Shown piece by piece: positions 22,439 to 33,699 of a stretch of DNA of 64,000 nucleotides. The DNA is from Gracilaria gracilis (lineage: Eukaryota; Rhodophyta; Florideophyceae; Gracilariales; Gracilariaceae). The notes under the pieces were generated by a model that saw only the letters and a program-made list of their open reading frames with translations, was not told the DNA's origin and did not search any database. Position 1 is the stretch's first letter. Each line of letters starts with the position of its first letter. A program made the translations under genes and the position numbers. The stretch lies in assembly GCA_030374805.1 (NCBI GenBank), contig JARGSG010000032.1, positions 124,001-188,000 on the forward strand, given 5' to 3'.

Positions 22439-24320
22439 CGGTAGGAACGTATAGACCGTCCATAAGCATGTTTCCCGCAAGCAGTAAGGCCGCAACGCGT
22501 CGACATATACGATTAAAGCTCATTACACTGCTTCGACCCTTCCGGAGAGCACCAATGAGAGCTTGATTATCGATAAAGATAAGCACTCGCGTTCCAAAGT
22601 TGTTTTGTTGTCGTAAAAGCCACCGAAGACCAAGTAGAACGGCTTCTCCCTCAAGGAGATGAATGGGCATTTTCTTGCGCCAGCGGTGCCGAACAGCGAG
22701 TTTCCAGTCTTGGCTGGAAATCCACTTATGTTGCTCGTCTGCATGCATCGAAAGCAAACGCAGAGGGTCCTCGACTTTTTTGTAAACCACTCCTCCACCC
22801 CATAAACTTGCATCTACGCATAAAACGTAAGTACAAAAGGGCGTAGCGATACAGGTGCGAATTAAAGGCGAGAGCGAAGTAAGGAGGTTCAATTCTTGCT
22901 TTGCTGCGATCGTTGCTTTAATTGTAACAGAAGCCGCGAGGCTCAACTGATACACGCGCTGTAACACTGAGAAGAGAGGTCTGCGCAAGAGAAGAAACCA
23001 TGCCCATTTTCCGAGCAAGCTTTGTAGCTCGCGCACTGCCCATCTATCTCGTTTGACGAATAGCTTCGTCTGCCAAATTAGCCGGCGTAGTTTGTCAGCG
23101 TTTGGCATCAGAACACCGTTTTCATGGACTTCTATTCCCAATACGTCGGTGCATGCCGTCGTCCCAGGCCACGAAACCTTTCGAGGCTGGGACGGCAGTT
23201 TACTCCGATCTGATTCCCGTATTACCGCTTCTAAGGCCCCCCTAGCCTTTTCCAAATCCGTTCCAAGAGAAAAATAATCGTCCACATATGCTCCATAACT
23301 GAAATCTGAGATATCGATTAACCCTGGTATCCAGTCCCTCGACGACAGTCCAGCCTTATCGAGCAGCTTTCTATAAATTGTCTGTGCCACATAAACGGAA
23401 TGAGACCATCCCATGGGCATTGAACGCATTACTGGATATAACTGCGACCCAGCGTGAACTATCGGAGGTAAACCGAAGTAAGGGCTCATCCACTCAGGCA
23501 ACTTCATCCTGTGAAATTGATTGTCCATATCCGATTTCCCTACATAAAGTTTCTGACCAGGAGCCATCCACAATCGTGCAAGGTGACCCGGGTTAGGCAA
23601 ATCAATTTTCGGAGGCTCATGGAACACTCTATTTGCATTGCGTGCGTCAACGATTAATCTCTGTTTGTCTTTTTCACTTTTCGGTACCGCGAAAACTCCA
23701 TTCATCACCTTTGGGATCTCTTCTGTTAACCGAATAAGTCCGGCTTCTTCTAGCATCTTGACCAACTCGCCATAGTCTTCTTCCCGTACGCCACAGAAGG
23801 CGGTATCAAGCGCTTCCCAATCGCTTGGTGGGCGCAAAAGTAGTCCTTCTGTTCCGTACGTTCCTTGGATGTCTTCAGGTAATAGGTCCAAGATATCGGC
23901 AGAGGCAGCCAGCCCGTGAGCTGGCAAAGAGACGCGCTCTGGGTTCAACCAGACCCACGTTCGTAGGTTGTTGTACTCAAAATCGGTTCCCTGCTCCTCT
24001 ACAGAAAACCCCGCATCGAAATAATTTCGGCGGAAGGATTCTGCCCCGACGTCCCGTAAGTAGTTGGTCGCCAACCTTTGGATAGCGTTTCTCTCTCGAC
24101 TCCAGTTTTAGCATGAGAAGACATGTCCAGCAAAGAGCCCATTGAGCCCTGTGACAAGATTGTACTCGACTTCCTCAACGGCCTTCCGTTTCCGGTACCG
24201 CTGACTCCGCCGCTTGCTTGTACGCCCTTGCTGCTCCCCTCCACAAAAAGGGACCCACGGTAGGGGAAACATATCCCGCTTATCCGGTGCACTTAAGTTC
24301 ATATTTGTTGTTGTTGTCAA
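22401..24320 (-). CDS. Reverse transcriptase-RNase H of the DIRS-like element
   Basis: The uninterrupted part (22401-24074, 557 codons) carries the RT palm with NGVFAVPKSEKDKQRLIVDA (near 23650-23710), SDMDNQFHRMKLP (near 23510) and the catalytic YVDDYF (near 23270-23290). A thumb and connection region follow. The RNase H has LCVDASLWGGGVVY (near 22790-22830), HLLEGEAVLLGL (near 22640), FIDNQALIGAL (near 22565) and VNPADKPSR (near 22410), so all four acidic residues are present. In the same frame upstream is a 70-codon segment (24108-24320) separated by one TAA near 24106. Either that stop is a lesion or the ORF starts after it. No protease or integrase domain is present, as expected of YR elements. 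Confidence 0.85.
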
Positions 24321-24338
24321 TATTTTTTATAAACCTCT

Positions 24339-25406
24339 CTAAGACGTCTCCCTGCCTTCAGGCAGGGCAGACTTATCCTTCTTGGCCGGGGCCGATAGTT
24401 CCTTTCGTAGCTTAGCCGACTTGTGGAGCTTCCGCCTCAGGGATTCACTCACCAGTTCGTCATGCTCTTCCTCTAGCTCTCGAGCTGCAGCCCAACTTCC
24501 AGTTTTATCTGCCATAACAACGGCAGCGAGACGTCGAATAGAAAGTTCAATTGCAGGTTCGTTCTTGGCACGGATAATACCTTGAGAACTGATAATGCAA
24601 TCAATAATCTTAGCCAACGTACACGCTTCACGCTTATTACGTAGACTGCTTAGATGTCGAGCTTCAGTCCAGGCTGAAATAGTCGGATAATTAGTCAAGG
24701 CTTTTCGCAACATGTTCTTTCCTTCAAGAGAGTCCACAAGGACAGTTTGCTCCGGGGAGGGGCCACGCGCGAATTTCTTAAAGAATCGAGCGTTCGATCT
24801 TTTAGTCCTTCGCAAAGAAGTAGAAGAACTGCCGCCAAGATCGTCATCATCAGAGTCTGAGGAATCATTCTCGGTTTCGTCGTCGTTATCGACAATTATT
24901 CCAGTCTTGACTCGACCCAGAGTTTCCAACAAATCTTTCTTTTTGGTGCTACGATCCTTCTTCTTTAACTTCTGAAGTTCACTATGGAGCTGCTCATGTT
25001 TTGCGTTCAGAACGGTCATATCCTTTTGACGGGATTTTTCCATTTTCCTTAGCATTGCCATGATGTGACTATCGCCACTGCCTTCACCGGTTTTGGCTTT
25101 AGGCTGAACGCCCTCCACCTCATCCCCGCTACTATGTTCATCCTCCGTTTCTTCATCGGTTTCGCTATCAACCTCCCCTTCGCTACGCTCTCCTTCTACC
25201 CCACCTTCTAACGGATAAGTCCCGTCTTGTAACTGCATCAGGATATCATCGGTTTTTCCCTCTTCGGGTATTCCGGCGATCTCCTTTCTGAGCGCGTTTA
25301 GCAGAGCTTTTTTGCTAGCTTCGCGCTCCCCAAGATATCCGGACATATTATGTCCGAATTTTGCCCTGAAAATTTCCAGAGCGTCTTCTCCCCTCTTCTC
25401 ACACAC
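24339..25406 (-). CDS. Gag-like protein of the DIRS-like element
   Basis: A 355-codon frame lies just upstream of the RT. The product is very hydrophilic, with an acidic Glu/Asp/Ser stretch (near 25100-25200), a Lys-rich coiled-coil-like segment (near 24940-25050) and a second acidic patch (near 24840-24890). A more globular C-terminal third resembles nucleocapsid proteins of DIRS elements (SAWTEARHLSSLRNK, near 24620-24690). The first codon of the open frame is GTG and the first ATG is about 21 codons in; the frame stays open upstream to about 25460, so translation may start earlier or after splicing. There are no zinc knuckles. The function is inferred from position. Confidence 0.65.
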   Translation of the reverse strand: MCEKRGEDALEIFRAKFGHNMSGYLGEREASKKALLNALRKEIAGIPEEGKTDDILMQLQDGTYPLEGGVEGERSEGEVDSETDEETEDEHSSGDEVEGVQPKAKTGEGSGDSHIMAMLRKMEKSRQKDMTVLNAKHEQLHSELQKLKKKDRSTKKKDLLETLGRVKTGIIVDNDDETENDSSDSDDDDLGGSSSTSLRRTKRSNARFFKKFARGPSPEQTVLVDSLEGKNMLRKALTNYPTISAWTEARHLSSLRNKREACTLAKIIDCIISSQGIIRAKNEPAIELSIRRLAAVVMADKTGSWAAARELEEEHDELVSESLRRKLHKSAKLRKELSAPAKKDKSALPEGRETS

Positions 25407-25439
25407 AGACTTTAAAAGGGAGCATAAAGTCTGTTCTTT

Positions 25440-26480
25440 CTTGTTCTTATTATTATTGGCAGGTTACTTTCCTCAGTGAATGGTTAACCCAGACCACCCC
25501 GAAGGCTACTTTAACCCACAGCATAGGCTTGCGCGTTTAGGAGGGGCTGCCTCCGACTGTGCGCTGCTCTAAATAGAACCAGTCGTCACCTGACTCCCTT
25601 TCGAGAGGAATTAAGTCAGGTCTCGTACCTGCCAGCCCCCTAGTCACCCGTAATAAATTACGAGTGACCAGTTGTACTGGACAGGCCTTGCACCACATCT
25701 GCCATTTCCACACACCGACTTACCACCTGAAGTCGGCACGGCTTCGAAACTCCACGATACCTTATTTTCTTGCCTTCAAATTCGCTTCGCCTGACATACA
25801 CCGAAAGCTTTGATTAAAGACATGCCAAGGGCCACATCTTACGATGATTAGAAGGTCCGCCGCAACGCATCAGACCAAAACTAGACAGCGGAACCTCCCT
25901 TGAAACAAGTTTGGCTCTGACACCCAATTAAGGAAAGTCTAACATACGGTTTCCCGCTCTACTGCACTAGTCCTATAGCCTGAATATTGCCCAACTTGTG
26001 AGCACCGTCAACGCTTTGGAGCTTTATATCCCTCGGCATTTCGTCGAATCTTCACTTTAAAGGCTTTGCCACTTGTAACGAATAATCACGCAATAGGTAA
26101 GACTCGCCAATCTCCACCGATTTACCAGCCATTCACACTTAATATCCCGAGTTCGGAAAAATCCTAGTACCGGGCTTTGCGAGAACTAGCGTTTATTCCA
26201 CCGCTCAGATCCACCCAAACTGCAAGGCAATTGAGGCCAAGTCAAGCAGGGCTTCACGCTCTCGCATCGCGGCCCATCGAAGGTCTCCCACACGGCAGCC
26301 TCTTTCATAATGAATAAGCATACACCGTACGGGTCTCACTTGAATATTGTTGGACCCAGAACAGTTTCCTGCTCCACCTACCCTTTTAGCCAGCTTTCGC
26401 TGCCCAGTCGACACCACGCGGAGGTCGGGTTCGGATTTAGTCGACCAAAGAGAAGGCGTCATAGTTACTCCACTCGGAAA
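25440..26480 (-). other. Structured 5' leader of the DIRS-like element
   Basis: About 1 kb precedes the Gag-like ORF without a convincing gene. Between 25585 and 25760 several stem-loops follow each other: CCTGACT/AGTCAGG, GTCACxCGTAAT/ATTACGxGTGAC, CCAGT/ACTGG and CCGACTT/AAGTCGG. Such density suggests a folded RNA leader or remnants of element repeats. An ATG-started 85-codon ORF at 26205-26462 (minus) lies at its 5' end and may be a small leader ORF or chance. Confidence 0.4.
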
Positions 26481-26654
26481 TACAATTACTTACGCATTCG
26501 CTCAGTAATTTTAACATTTCCATATAAACTAGTACAAATGGACAAGTGGAAATATGTTCGGAAATTTGGCACTTCCAAATTTGGACAAATTCATTTGTTT
26601 TTCGATCATTTAAATTAGGGCATTTGTGACAGCGAAACTAGCATGGCGATAACA

Positions 26655-29600
26655 CCGACGATTCTTCTGGTACAAAGTACATGTGATACTTCAGGCAATT
26701 ATTTTCAGCAACGCATTCAGTACCCAGCTTCCGCATGAAACACATCCCCTCTGCCGATGAAGAAAGAGTAAGTCGGAACCCTGAAAGTCTTCATAACCAT
26801 TGTACGTCATAACATCCTCAAACTCTTTTCATTTGTCACATACATATTATGTCACCTCTCCCAAACCCATGTCATAAACGAACTCTCCCCAGAGGCCATC
26901 ACGAAGAACATTGGGATATCTCCCTTATCCTTCTCCACATTCGTTAACCTCGAAAATCAATGTGCAACACCTGTCTTGGGCATCCCTCCCTCGTACACAA
27001 CACACACCTCGGTCTCCGGCGCATAAATTCTTTTTCGCTCTGCTGTTGTTACAAAGGCGAAGAGCCGATGCAATATTCCCAAACCCCGCATCTGACAACG
27101 CCCGCTTTCTCAACATCACCGTATTCTTCTCATCCGATTCCATGCAATAAACAATCTCTTTCTTGGGTGAAATGTATCTTCCAATTTCCCGCATTTTTCC
27201 CCAGCATCCTTTCCTTTCCCCGCGTTGATGATGGGATTCCATTTCGTTTGGTTCTCTTCAAACTTCAAGTCTGGCGGCTTGTTGAAGTCCTTCTCAAAAA
27301 ACTCCAGCAACCATTCTGTTACATTTTCATCCATGACCACACTTCTCTTCATCGCCTCCTCTGACATACCTTCGTCAGTTCCGAAATGTTCAAAAACACA
27401 GAAACCCCTTTCCAACAATTCCATTCTCTTCGTCGCAAAGTACTCTCGAGCGAGGTTATCCCTCTTCATCGCCGCCATCCAAAGAGCTTCGTCCTCTCTT
27501 CTCGGTTTTCCCTTCAACGAAAGCTTCACGCCAAGAACTGGTTCTTTCGAGCCACCCAGCTCCTTGTGCACATTCCGGGTGGCATGCCAGTACACCGCGT
27601 GATAGACCGCTCTCAAATCCGCCACTCCCAAACACCCCACCCTGTGGCCCTTTCGCAAATGAATCATCTCCATTCACGGGTGCTGATGTTTCACTGCATT
27701 CTCCCCTCCCGGCCACTCACTCGGTAGCGCACTCACGAGACTCGTCCACGACATATCCGATCCACTAGCCCACTCACCTGCCTTATTCATCCCTTTCGGT
27801 GGTTTCTCGGGATTCTTATCTTCAAATCCACTCATCGTTCCTTCCTCCACCCCTTCTTCCTCGTCCTGAACGAACCTATTATCGTTCTCACTGGCATCAC
27901 TTTCATTTTCGCTCGAAGACACCAAATTTATTTTCTGTTCTTTGAAGAACTTCTTCAATGCCGGCTTCTTCATATTTCTGGATAAAGTAACAACCTCCAT
28001 TAGTATATTTCCAGAAGAAATCTTCACGGGGCCCTTCTTCATCCTCTTCGGAGCAGGTTCGATTTCTATTTCATCCTCATCGTCAGTAAGATCAATTAAC
28101 CTCCTCTTTTTCTTCTTATTCTTGCTCCCAGCCTTGCTACCCGAATCCTCTTTCAGCCAGCCCGGAGCAATCTCTTTCCGTGTGCTCCGTCTCAACCCTA
28201 ATGGCTCTGCTTCAGGGCCTTCCCCCTGCATTGAAGCTTCCAACAACATGGAAGCGTCTTCTGCCTCATCAGGTGCTGCGGTTGACGTACCATCACCTAC
28301 ACCCACGACTTCAACGAGCACCTCCTTCACCCCCTTCACCTCCTCTGAATTTTGAAGCGATACTTTGAAAACGTCTTGAAGCTTCTTACCCGCGGTCTTC
28401 ACCCTTCTAGACCCCATCCCGTCCCATAAAGGCCTCAGCCTGCCAAGTTCCATTTTTGCTGTCCGCATACCAAGGTATTCCATCACAGACACATTTTTTC
28501 CTCCTAAGTTGAATACTGTCTGCAATACTTCTTCAACACTAATCTTCTTCTTCCAACAAGTGAGATTACGTAGGTTGTACATACCTATGGCACATTGAAA
28601 GAAGTGCTTCCTCATGTCTTCAACACGACCGGTTCTTGTAGAAGGTGACAACCTCAGTTCCACATGCCATTGCAAGCAACGTACGACAAATCGAAACTGC
28701 CCATCGGCGAGACCCATAGAAGGTCACTCGAAACATGCGTCAAAGTCATGGCTAAACCCTCCTCACACACCTTCTCAAAGAACTCCAAAAGCCCCTCACA
28801 TTCCACAAACTTCAGAGCCAATGTAGCGTAACGAGTCAAGGGACGCACGCTGTAGTCACCGATAGTTCCACCTCTCTTCAAAGCACCAGCTAATTGCTTC
28901 GAAGTAGTGCTCCTCACATATACATGTGACTCGTCCATTACGTTCTGCACGAAAGATACCGTGCTATGAATTTTGTATGTAAACGAAACCTTCAGCACAT
29001 TCGAACTCATCTCGTTCAAAAGATTGCCGAGTCCTAGTACTTCGTTAATTGTGATAGCCTTCCCATCCTTTCTTCCCCACAGCACATTAGCCGAATACTG
29101 GACTATATCCACCCACTTCCCGCCTTCCCCATGTTAGTCTCGTAGCAGAAGAATTCGGTGATATCCGTCTCTGAGGGTTACGGGCACAACAATTCTCCCA
29201 TCAACAACTATATCGTTCACATCATACTCCCCTAGATATGCCACAGAAATCGAACCTGCAGACGGGAGCCACCCAAAGTTGCGAAATTTCATCATCGTCG
29301 CCTCCTTGTGTCCCAGATTCACACTTCGTACTGTGTTCTTCGGGATTTCAATCATCTCGATACCCATCGTCAACCTGCGCTGAACATAGTCGGCGGCGGA
29401 AATCTTCTTGAGAGACAGGGTGTTGTCCACCTCCTCCGACGGAACACTGTCTCCTTCATCAAACAAGTCCTCCTCCGGGTCAGTAAGCGGAGCCTTACTC
29501 ATCTGAAAAACCTTCAAAATATCGTCGTGGGAGTCTTCTATGATGCTGACGCTCGCTTCTACGGGCTTCTTCATCCCGTGAGAAGACTTTCCTGGAGTTT

Positions 29601-29770
29601 TGGAAGCTTTCTCAGCAGTTCTCTGGACCTCCAGAGCAACCAATTTCTCAGGCTGAGATTTAGAAGACTACCCAGCCCCGGACTCTTGAGTAGGACTGTG
29701 CGGAATCTCGATTGTCGCCATCATCGAAGTATCCCACGCATACAACTCAGCCAAGAACTACTCGCTCAGC
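26655..29770 (-). pseudogene. Large nuclear protein with C-terminal 2OG-Fe(II)-oxygenase-like domain, decayed and truncated
   Basis: Read on the minus strand, this is one gene of more than 1,000 codons. It starts near MMATIEIPHSP (about 29730). In-frame stops follow near 29672 and 29134, a frameshift near 28700, a stop near 27672 and frameshifts after 27240. The central part (27674-28717) has a basic cluster (KNKKKKRR) followed by LIDLTDDEDEIEIE, a textbook SUMO-interacting motif, then KRMKK. This points to a nuclear protein. The C-terminal part (26655-27600) matches the paralogue at 62993-64000 at about three-quarters nucleotide identity, including EHFGTDEGMSEEA and KWNPIINAGKGKDAG. The similarity stops near 26655, where the DIRS-like leader begins, so the acidic tail is lost. 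Confidence 0.65.
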
Positions 29771-29879
29771 GTACTTGGTGGTTCATCAGGACCTCGAGAA
29801 CGGTAAGGGAACTTCGCGCTTTTATGACTTATAATCTTCGACCTCCAGATCCAAACCAAGTCTTCACCCTAAAAAAATG

Positions 29880-30830
29880 AGATCACGCGATCTTTGTATC
29901 GTATGCATGCGCGGACAACATAATTCATCGAGTAAGTCCCTTTATACTTTCTTTGTCGTTGCGTCCGTTTTTATCGTTGCAAGTCAACGCCCGTATATTC
30001 AACATGCACCACAGGGGCACATACGAGCACACCCCCACACTGGTGCAGACGGTCAGAACTTTCACATTCCGACCAGCTTTCCCCACGCGCGCTACATGAA
30101 ACTTCACCTTACTGGGAGTCGCAGAATGATTTAAATGGGTGTACGGGGAGCAATCAATTTGCAATAGAAACATGCGTATCGTCGAGGCATTACAGATTTT
30201 AAAAAAGTAACTACTGATTTTTATATCCTTTGCCCTGTACCAAGCCTACTTCCAAAGCGTGCTACAGCAAATACATCAGCTCGCTGGTGGGATCTCATGC
30301 GTGCAGGCTCTTTGAGTTCACAGCTTGCGCCTGGGGAGCAGCTTATTTTCTAGCTTGCTGTCATACTTCACCAAAAGCAGACGTTTCCATGTTTGTATCA
30401 ACCGTTTGGGACGCATCACGCTTCACCGTTTTTGCAAAAGCCACCTTTTTATGACTCTTATTCGAGCTGGCTTATCAAGTAAGCGTTCTCGTGACCAAGT
30501 TCGGCCACCCCAAATCTCAGAACCGCTTGCGTCTCCCCAGGCTCGTTTATACCTCTTTCGTCACACTTATCAGCCAACGCACCCTTATGCATGCATAAAT
30601 GTGAACCCATGGTCGCCCCCGCTTACTTCTATGCCCCTTAACTACGTACCGTAGTACCAAACTGCATTTGCGTATATTTTCCCGTCATACTCGCCGCCAA
30701 GTACCATTCAAACTGCCGGAAACCACTGCGCACAATGTTCCAACGCCCACACACGTTCGTGTTTACAACTGCCCTGTATGCCCCCACCAGGTGCTCCACA
30801 AGTACACATGGTATCTCTCTTTCTAGAGCT
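29880..30830. other. No recognisable gene
   Basis: Short ORFs on both strands without motifs. It may contain the promoter of the decayed oxygenase gene (start near 29730, minus), but no element can be named. Confidence 0.3.
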
Positions 30831-30999
30831 AGACAGCTATGAACTGATTGGAAGATCAACTGTCTCTTTTCTATGTGTGTCTACACAAATAATCATGTGA
30901 CTTAAACTAACTAGTGAACAAAAGTTGTTGAAGTCCAATGATGATCTCTCGTTTTCTTTACATTGACAGATATTCAGAAGATCGAGTTTTATTTTTTTT

Positions 31000-32980
31000 T
31001 CTTCAAAGTATTGGTTCACCAAATACTTCGTACTCTCACTCAAACAGAACGACAAACGCTCTGAAAAACGTTTCGATTGCATTTCATTCATTTTTGGATC
31101 ATAAGGGAAGGCTGGTAGGCTTACGATGCACGCAAACGAAGAATACGGCTTGCCAGACACAAAATAGAACAAAAATGCAAACTTTCAATTAGCGCTTCGT
31201 CGAGTATGCGCATACCCCATAGGTTGTACATTGGTGAACGGCAAAGGAGACATTTGTGCGCCGACGAACCAGAAAGAGCACAGCCCTGTTAGGTGCATTT
31301 GGTTCCATAATCAAATCTGCGTCACTTTTCACCGTTCTGCAGTTGTATTTTCAATTTGATTTCACGCTTCTGCCCAACCTTTTCAAAAGCCGCTCCGGCA
31401 TATCATTGAATACCGGAGTAATTTCATCATCACTGCTATCTACGACACATTAATTGGGTTCATCATTTTGATCAAGTACTCCAATGTCTTCGTTTCTCCT
31501 GCAATATAAACGAGATATTGCTGTATCAGTGTCACTTCCAACGGAATCTAACATGTATTTCGCCTCTTTTCTGCTGATTTTCTTCACCACTTGGCGCAGA
31601 GATTTGGTATTATCTTCTTCGTATAGCTGTGTATTGGATTCAACAGTACTAGATTCTTCGTCTCTGAAAAACACCTCGGACTTAAAGACTTCTAATTTCT
31701 CAACAGTGTTTGGAGCCGGGATTCATTCTCTTTTTGCATTCCTTTACGTCAAACTGTTCTTCTCTGTTACTGTAACCTGTGATTCTTCCCTAGTATGAAA
31801 TTCATCTTTTCTGTCTTGGAATTGTTGTGAAGAGGAGTTTTTTAGATGCTCTGGTTCTTTTCGGTTCTTTGGATGTACCTAATCCTTGGCGATGTACCCT
31901 TTTCTTGGCGATGCACCCATTCCTTCTCGGGCTTTTTGTACTTCTTATCACCTTTAAAGGCTTCCTGGACAACAGCTTTTGCTGCCTATTAGGCTTCAGA
32001 CATTTAAAAGAAGCTGAATGGCGCTCTAAGTTTTCAAAAAATATCCTCAATCTCTTTGTGAGACCGCTTTTCAGCCTCGAAATACGTAAACTTCCGTTTT
32101 CGATCGCCTAGTCTTCCGCTGAGGCTCCACAGTAGGATTTTTGCGGATTCTGAAATCGAATATTCGAGCTCTATCTTTTGTGAGCAGGAAATTGGAAAAT
32201 CCAAAGAGATAGTTCTTCCATGCGACATGTGAATGGCCAAATTGTGTTTGCCCACCTTTTCGTGAAGCTAACTCTACGTGTTCATTGTCTGTAATTGCTT
32301 CAAGAAGATACTTGTATTCGTTCCTACAAAGTTTCTTTCAAACGTAACTTTCCAGTCCTCTAGCTGACCTACAGAGCAGTCTTTTCATGCTCATCTCTGT
32401 AAATTTGGGTACATTTACAAGAAGTCCTCATTGTATGGCTGAAAATCTTTTTACTGCTTCTCTTTGCTTTGTTTCTCTCGTGCTTGTTTTTACCTGTGAG
32501 CAATAGTGAACCTCTTCTTTGAATGTTCAAGGAGATCCTCAAAAGTATGCAGCTGTAATATATCCCTTTTCTGGGCAAGATTCTGCCAATGTGCTGAACC
32601 ATTGATGTATCTGAGAGCAATGGTAAGAGCTTTTCTGTCGGATGTCGTGGCCAGAAAGCTTCAAATATTAGTGATCCAACTCTCAATATTTTGCCTTCCA
32701 GTGTATGTAGAAGTCTTATTGATCTTCGGAATTTCAAGGAAGCCTTCTTTATTAGCGAGAATAGTCAAGAGTATTTTTAATGCCGAATCTTGGTTTTGGC
32801 TTCTTGCGGCAGTACTTCTACTTGGTACCTGGCTTCTTCAGACGAAGGAGCCATACTCTGTAACCACTGAGTCGTGCGTAACTGTGGAGGGGCACCTGGG
32901 ATACCTGCAGAGTCGTCATAATTACGACTTCATGAAATATGGAACATTCCAAACTGGCTCTAAATCGCTGATCTGCTGAT
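31000..32980 (-). pseudogene. Unrecognised decayed minus-strand gene
   Basis: Successive minus-strand frames give long stretches with protein-like composition. One near 32500-32980 contains LQSMAPSSEEARYQVEVLP. Another near 32130-32690 has HTFEDLLEHSKKRFTIAHR and YKYLLEAITDNEHVELASR. A basic segment lies at 31802-32050, an acidic to basic one at 31450-31674, and a further one near 31200-31450 has PERLLKRLGRSVKSN. At least five stops and several frame changes intervene. Basic, disordered blocks alternate with compact ones, as in nuclear or Gag-like proteins. No family is recognised. It is more AT-rich than the oxygenase gene to its left. Confidence 0.4.
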
Positions 32981-33019
32981 GAGAACTTAAAAAACGGAAT
33001 TTTCTAATTGCAGACAAAC

Positions 33020-33100
33020 GGATGTCGTGCATCTGGCCTAGTGGTTAAACAGCACGGGGTGCAATCAAGAGGTGTTAACGTCGAACCCCTTTGCTGTAAA
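33020..33100 (+). other. tRNA-like sequence, possible SINE head
   Basis: TGGCCTAGTGG at 33034-33044 is an exact match to an RNA polymerase III A box. TCGAACCCC about 37 bases downstream resembles the core of a B box at normal tRNA spacing. The acceptor arms do not pair and the D and anticodon arms are poor, so this is not a working tRNA gene. It could be a tRNA pseudogene or the head of a short interspersed element. Confidence 0.3.
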
Positions 33101-33611
33101 GTTGCTTACGCAATCAAAGTGGCTACATTAAAGTTTCTTCAGTTCAATTAAGATACATCAAGCGTTTGGAAAGGTGGTAAACCCTGTTCGGCCACTTCTA
33201 TATTGAAAATGCAGAGAAATTAGAACGAAGCGAAAACTGGAACACAGCCGCAAACGGTAGCTTTAAGTTGAGGAAAACCGATTCTTGCAATTTTTTAACT
33301 CCTCGTTTCAACCTTAAATTTAGTTTAATATAAAGCTATTGAAGGCGATCTGGTTTCCTGACAGGTGCCTGATGCTTTCGTCGACCACGGTGATCCTTTC
33401 ACCGCTTTCAATTATTGAAGAATATAATCCTATAATCGAAACAACATGGTTGAAAACGCTTATTGAGGAACATGTTGAGGTGTCGGCTATCTGGCAAATG
33501 TTCGCGTGGTTGAATACGGGTATTCAAAAAGAGACGAAAATCGTCACAAAGGGAAGTTCTGAGGCGGTGTTTGAAGATACGTTTACGCGCGATGTTCATG
33601 CGATCAGTCGC

Positions 33612-33691
33612 CACGCTTAAGGCGTGTGGTATAGCCGTGCTAAAGAAGGGTTGTACACGACGCCAACCAGCCGCTGAAAACAGCGGCTTTT
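33612..33691 (+). other. Two stem-loops, the second terminator-like
   Basis: CACGC/GCGTG around TTAAG lies at 33612-33626. A perfect 8-bp stem AGCCGCTG/CAGCGGCT with an AAAA loop, followed by TTTT, lies at 33669-33691. The second would be called a Rho-independent terminator in bacteria; here it may be a structured repeat end. A 93-codon ORF just upstream (33339-33620) has no recognised domain. Confidence 0.4.
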
Positions 33692-33699
33692 AGGTGTAC

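Larger units (their letters stand above)
21400..26480 (-). mobile_element. DIRS-like (YR) retroelement
   Basis: Minus-strand order is a long non-coding leader (about 25440-26480), a Gag-like ORF, RT-RNase H, then a tyrosine recombinase overlapping the RT ORF. This is the DIRS/Ngaro/PAT arrangement: integration by a tyrosine recombinase through a DNA circle, not an integrase. No methyltransferase domain is seen after the RNase H. I could not find the terminal inverted or split direct repeats; the only link between the ends is an inverted AGGCCTGTCCA word (near 21330 and 25685), which may be chance. The three long ORFs suggest recent activity. The right junction falls in the oxygenase gene near 26655; the left boundary is uncertain. 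Confidence 0.8.

Noticed and set aside
21330..25690. Inverted AGGCCTGTCCA word near both ends of the DIRS-like element as its terminal complementary region
   Set aside because: Eleven bases without extension are too little; kept only as a remark for checking.
25440..26480. rRNA or other known structural RNA in the DIRS-like leader
   Set aside because: Stem-loops are dense, but no universally conserved rRNA segment could be recognised on either strand.
27942..28355. 137-codon Ser/Phe-rich plus-strand ORF
   Set aside because: Antisense shadow of the acidic and basic blocks of the oxygenase gene.
33339..33691. ORF plus hairpins as an IS200/IS605-type or Fanzor/TnpB end
   Set aside because: The 93-codon ORF shows no RuvC or zinc-finger motif, and hairpins alone are not enough.
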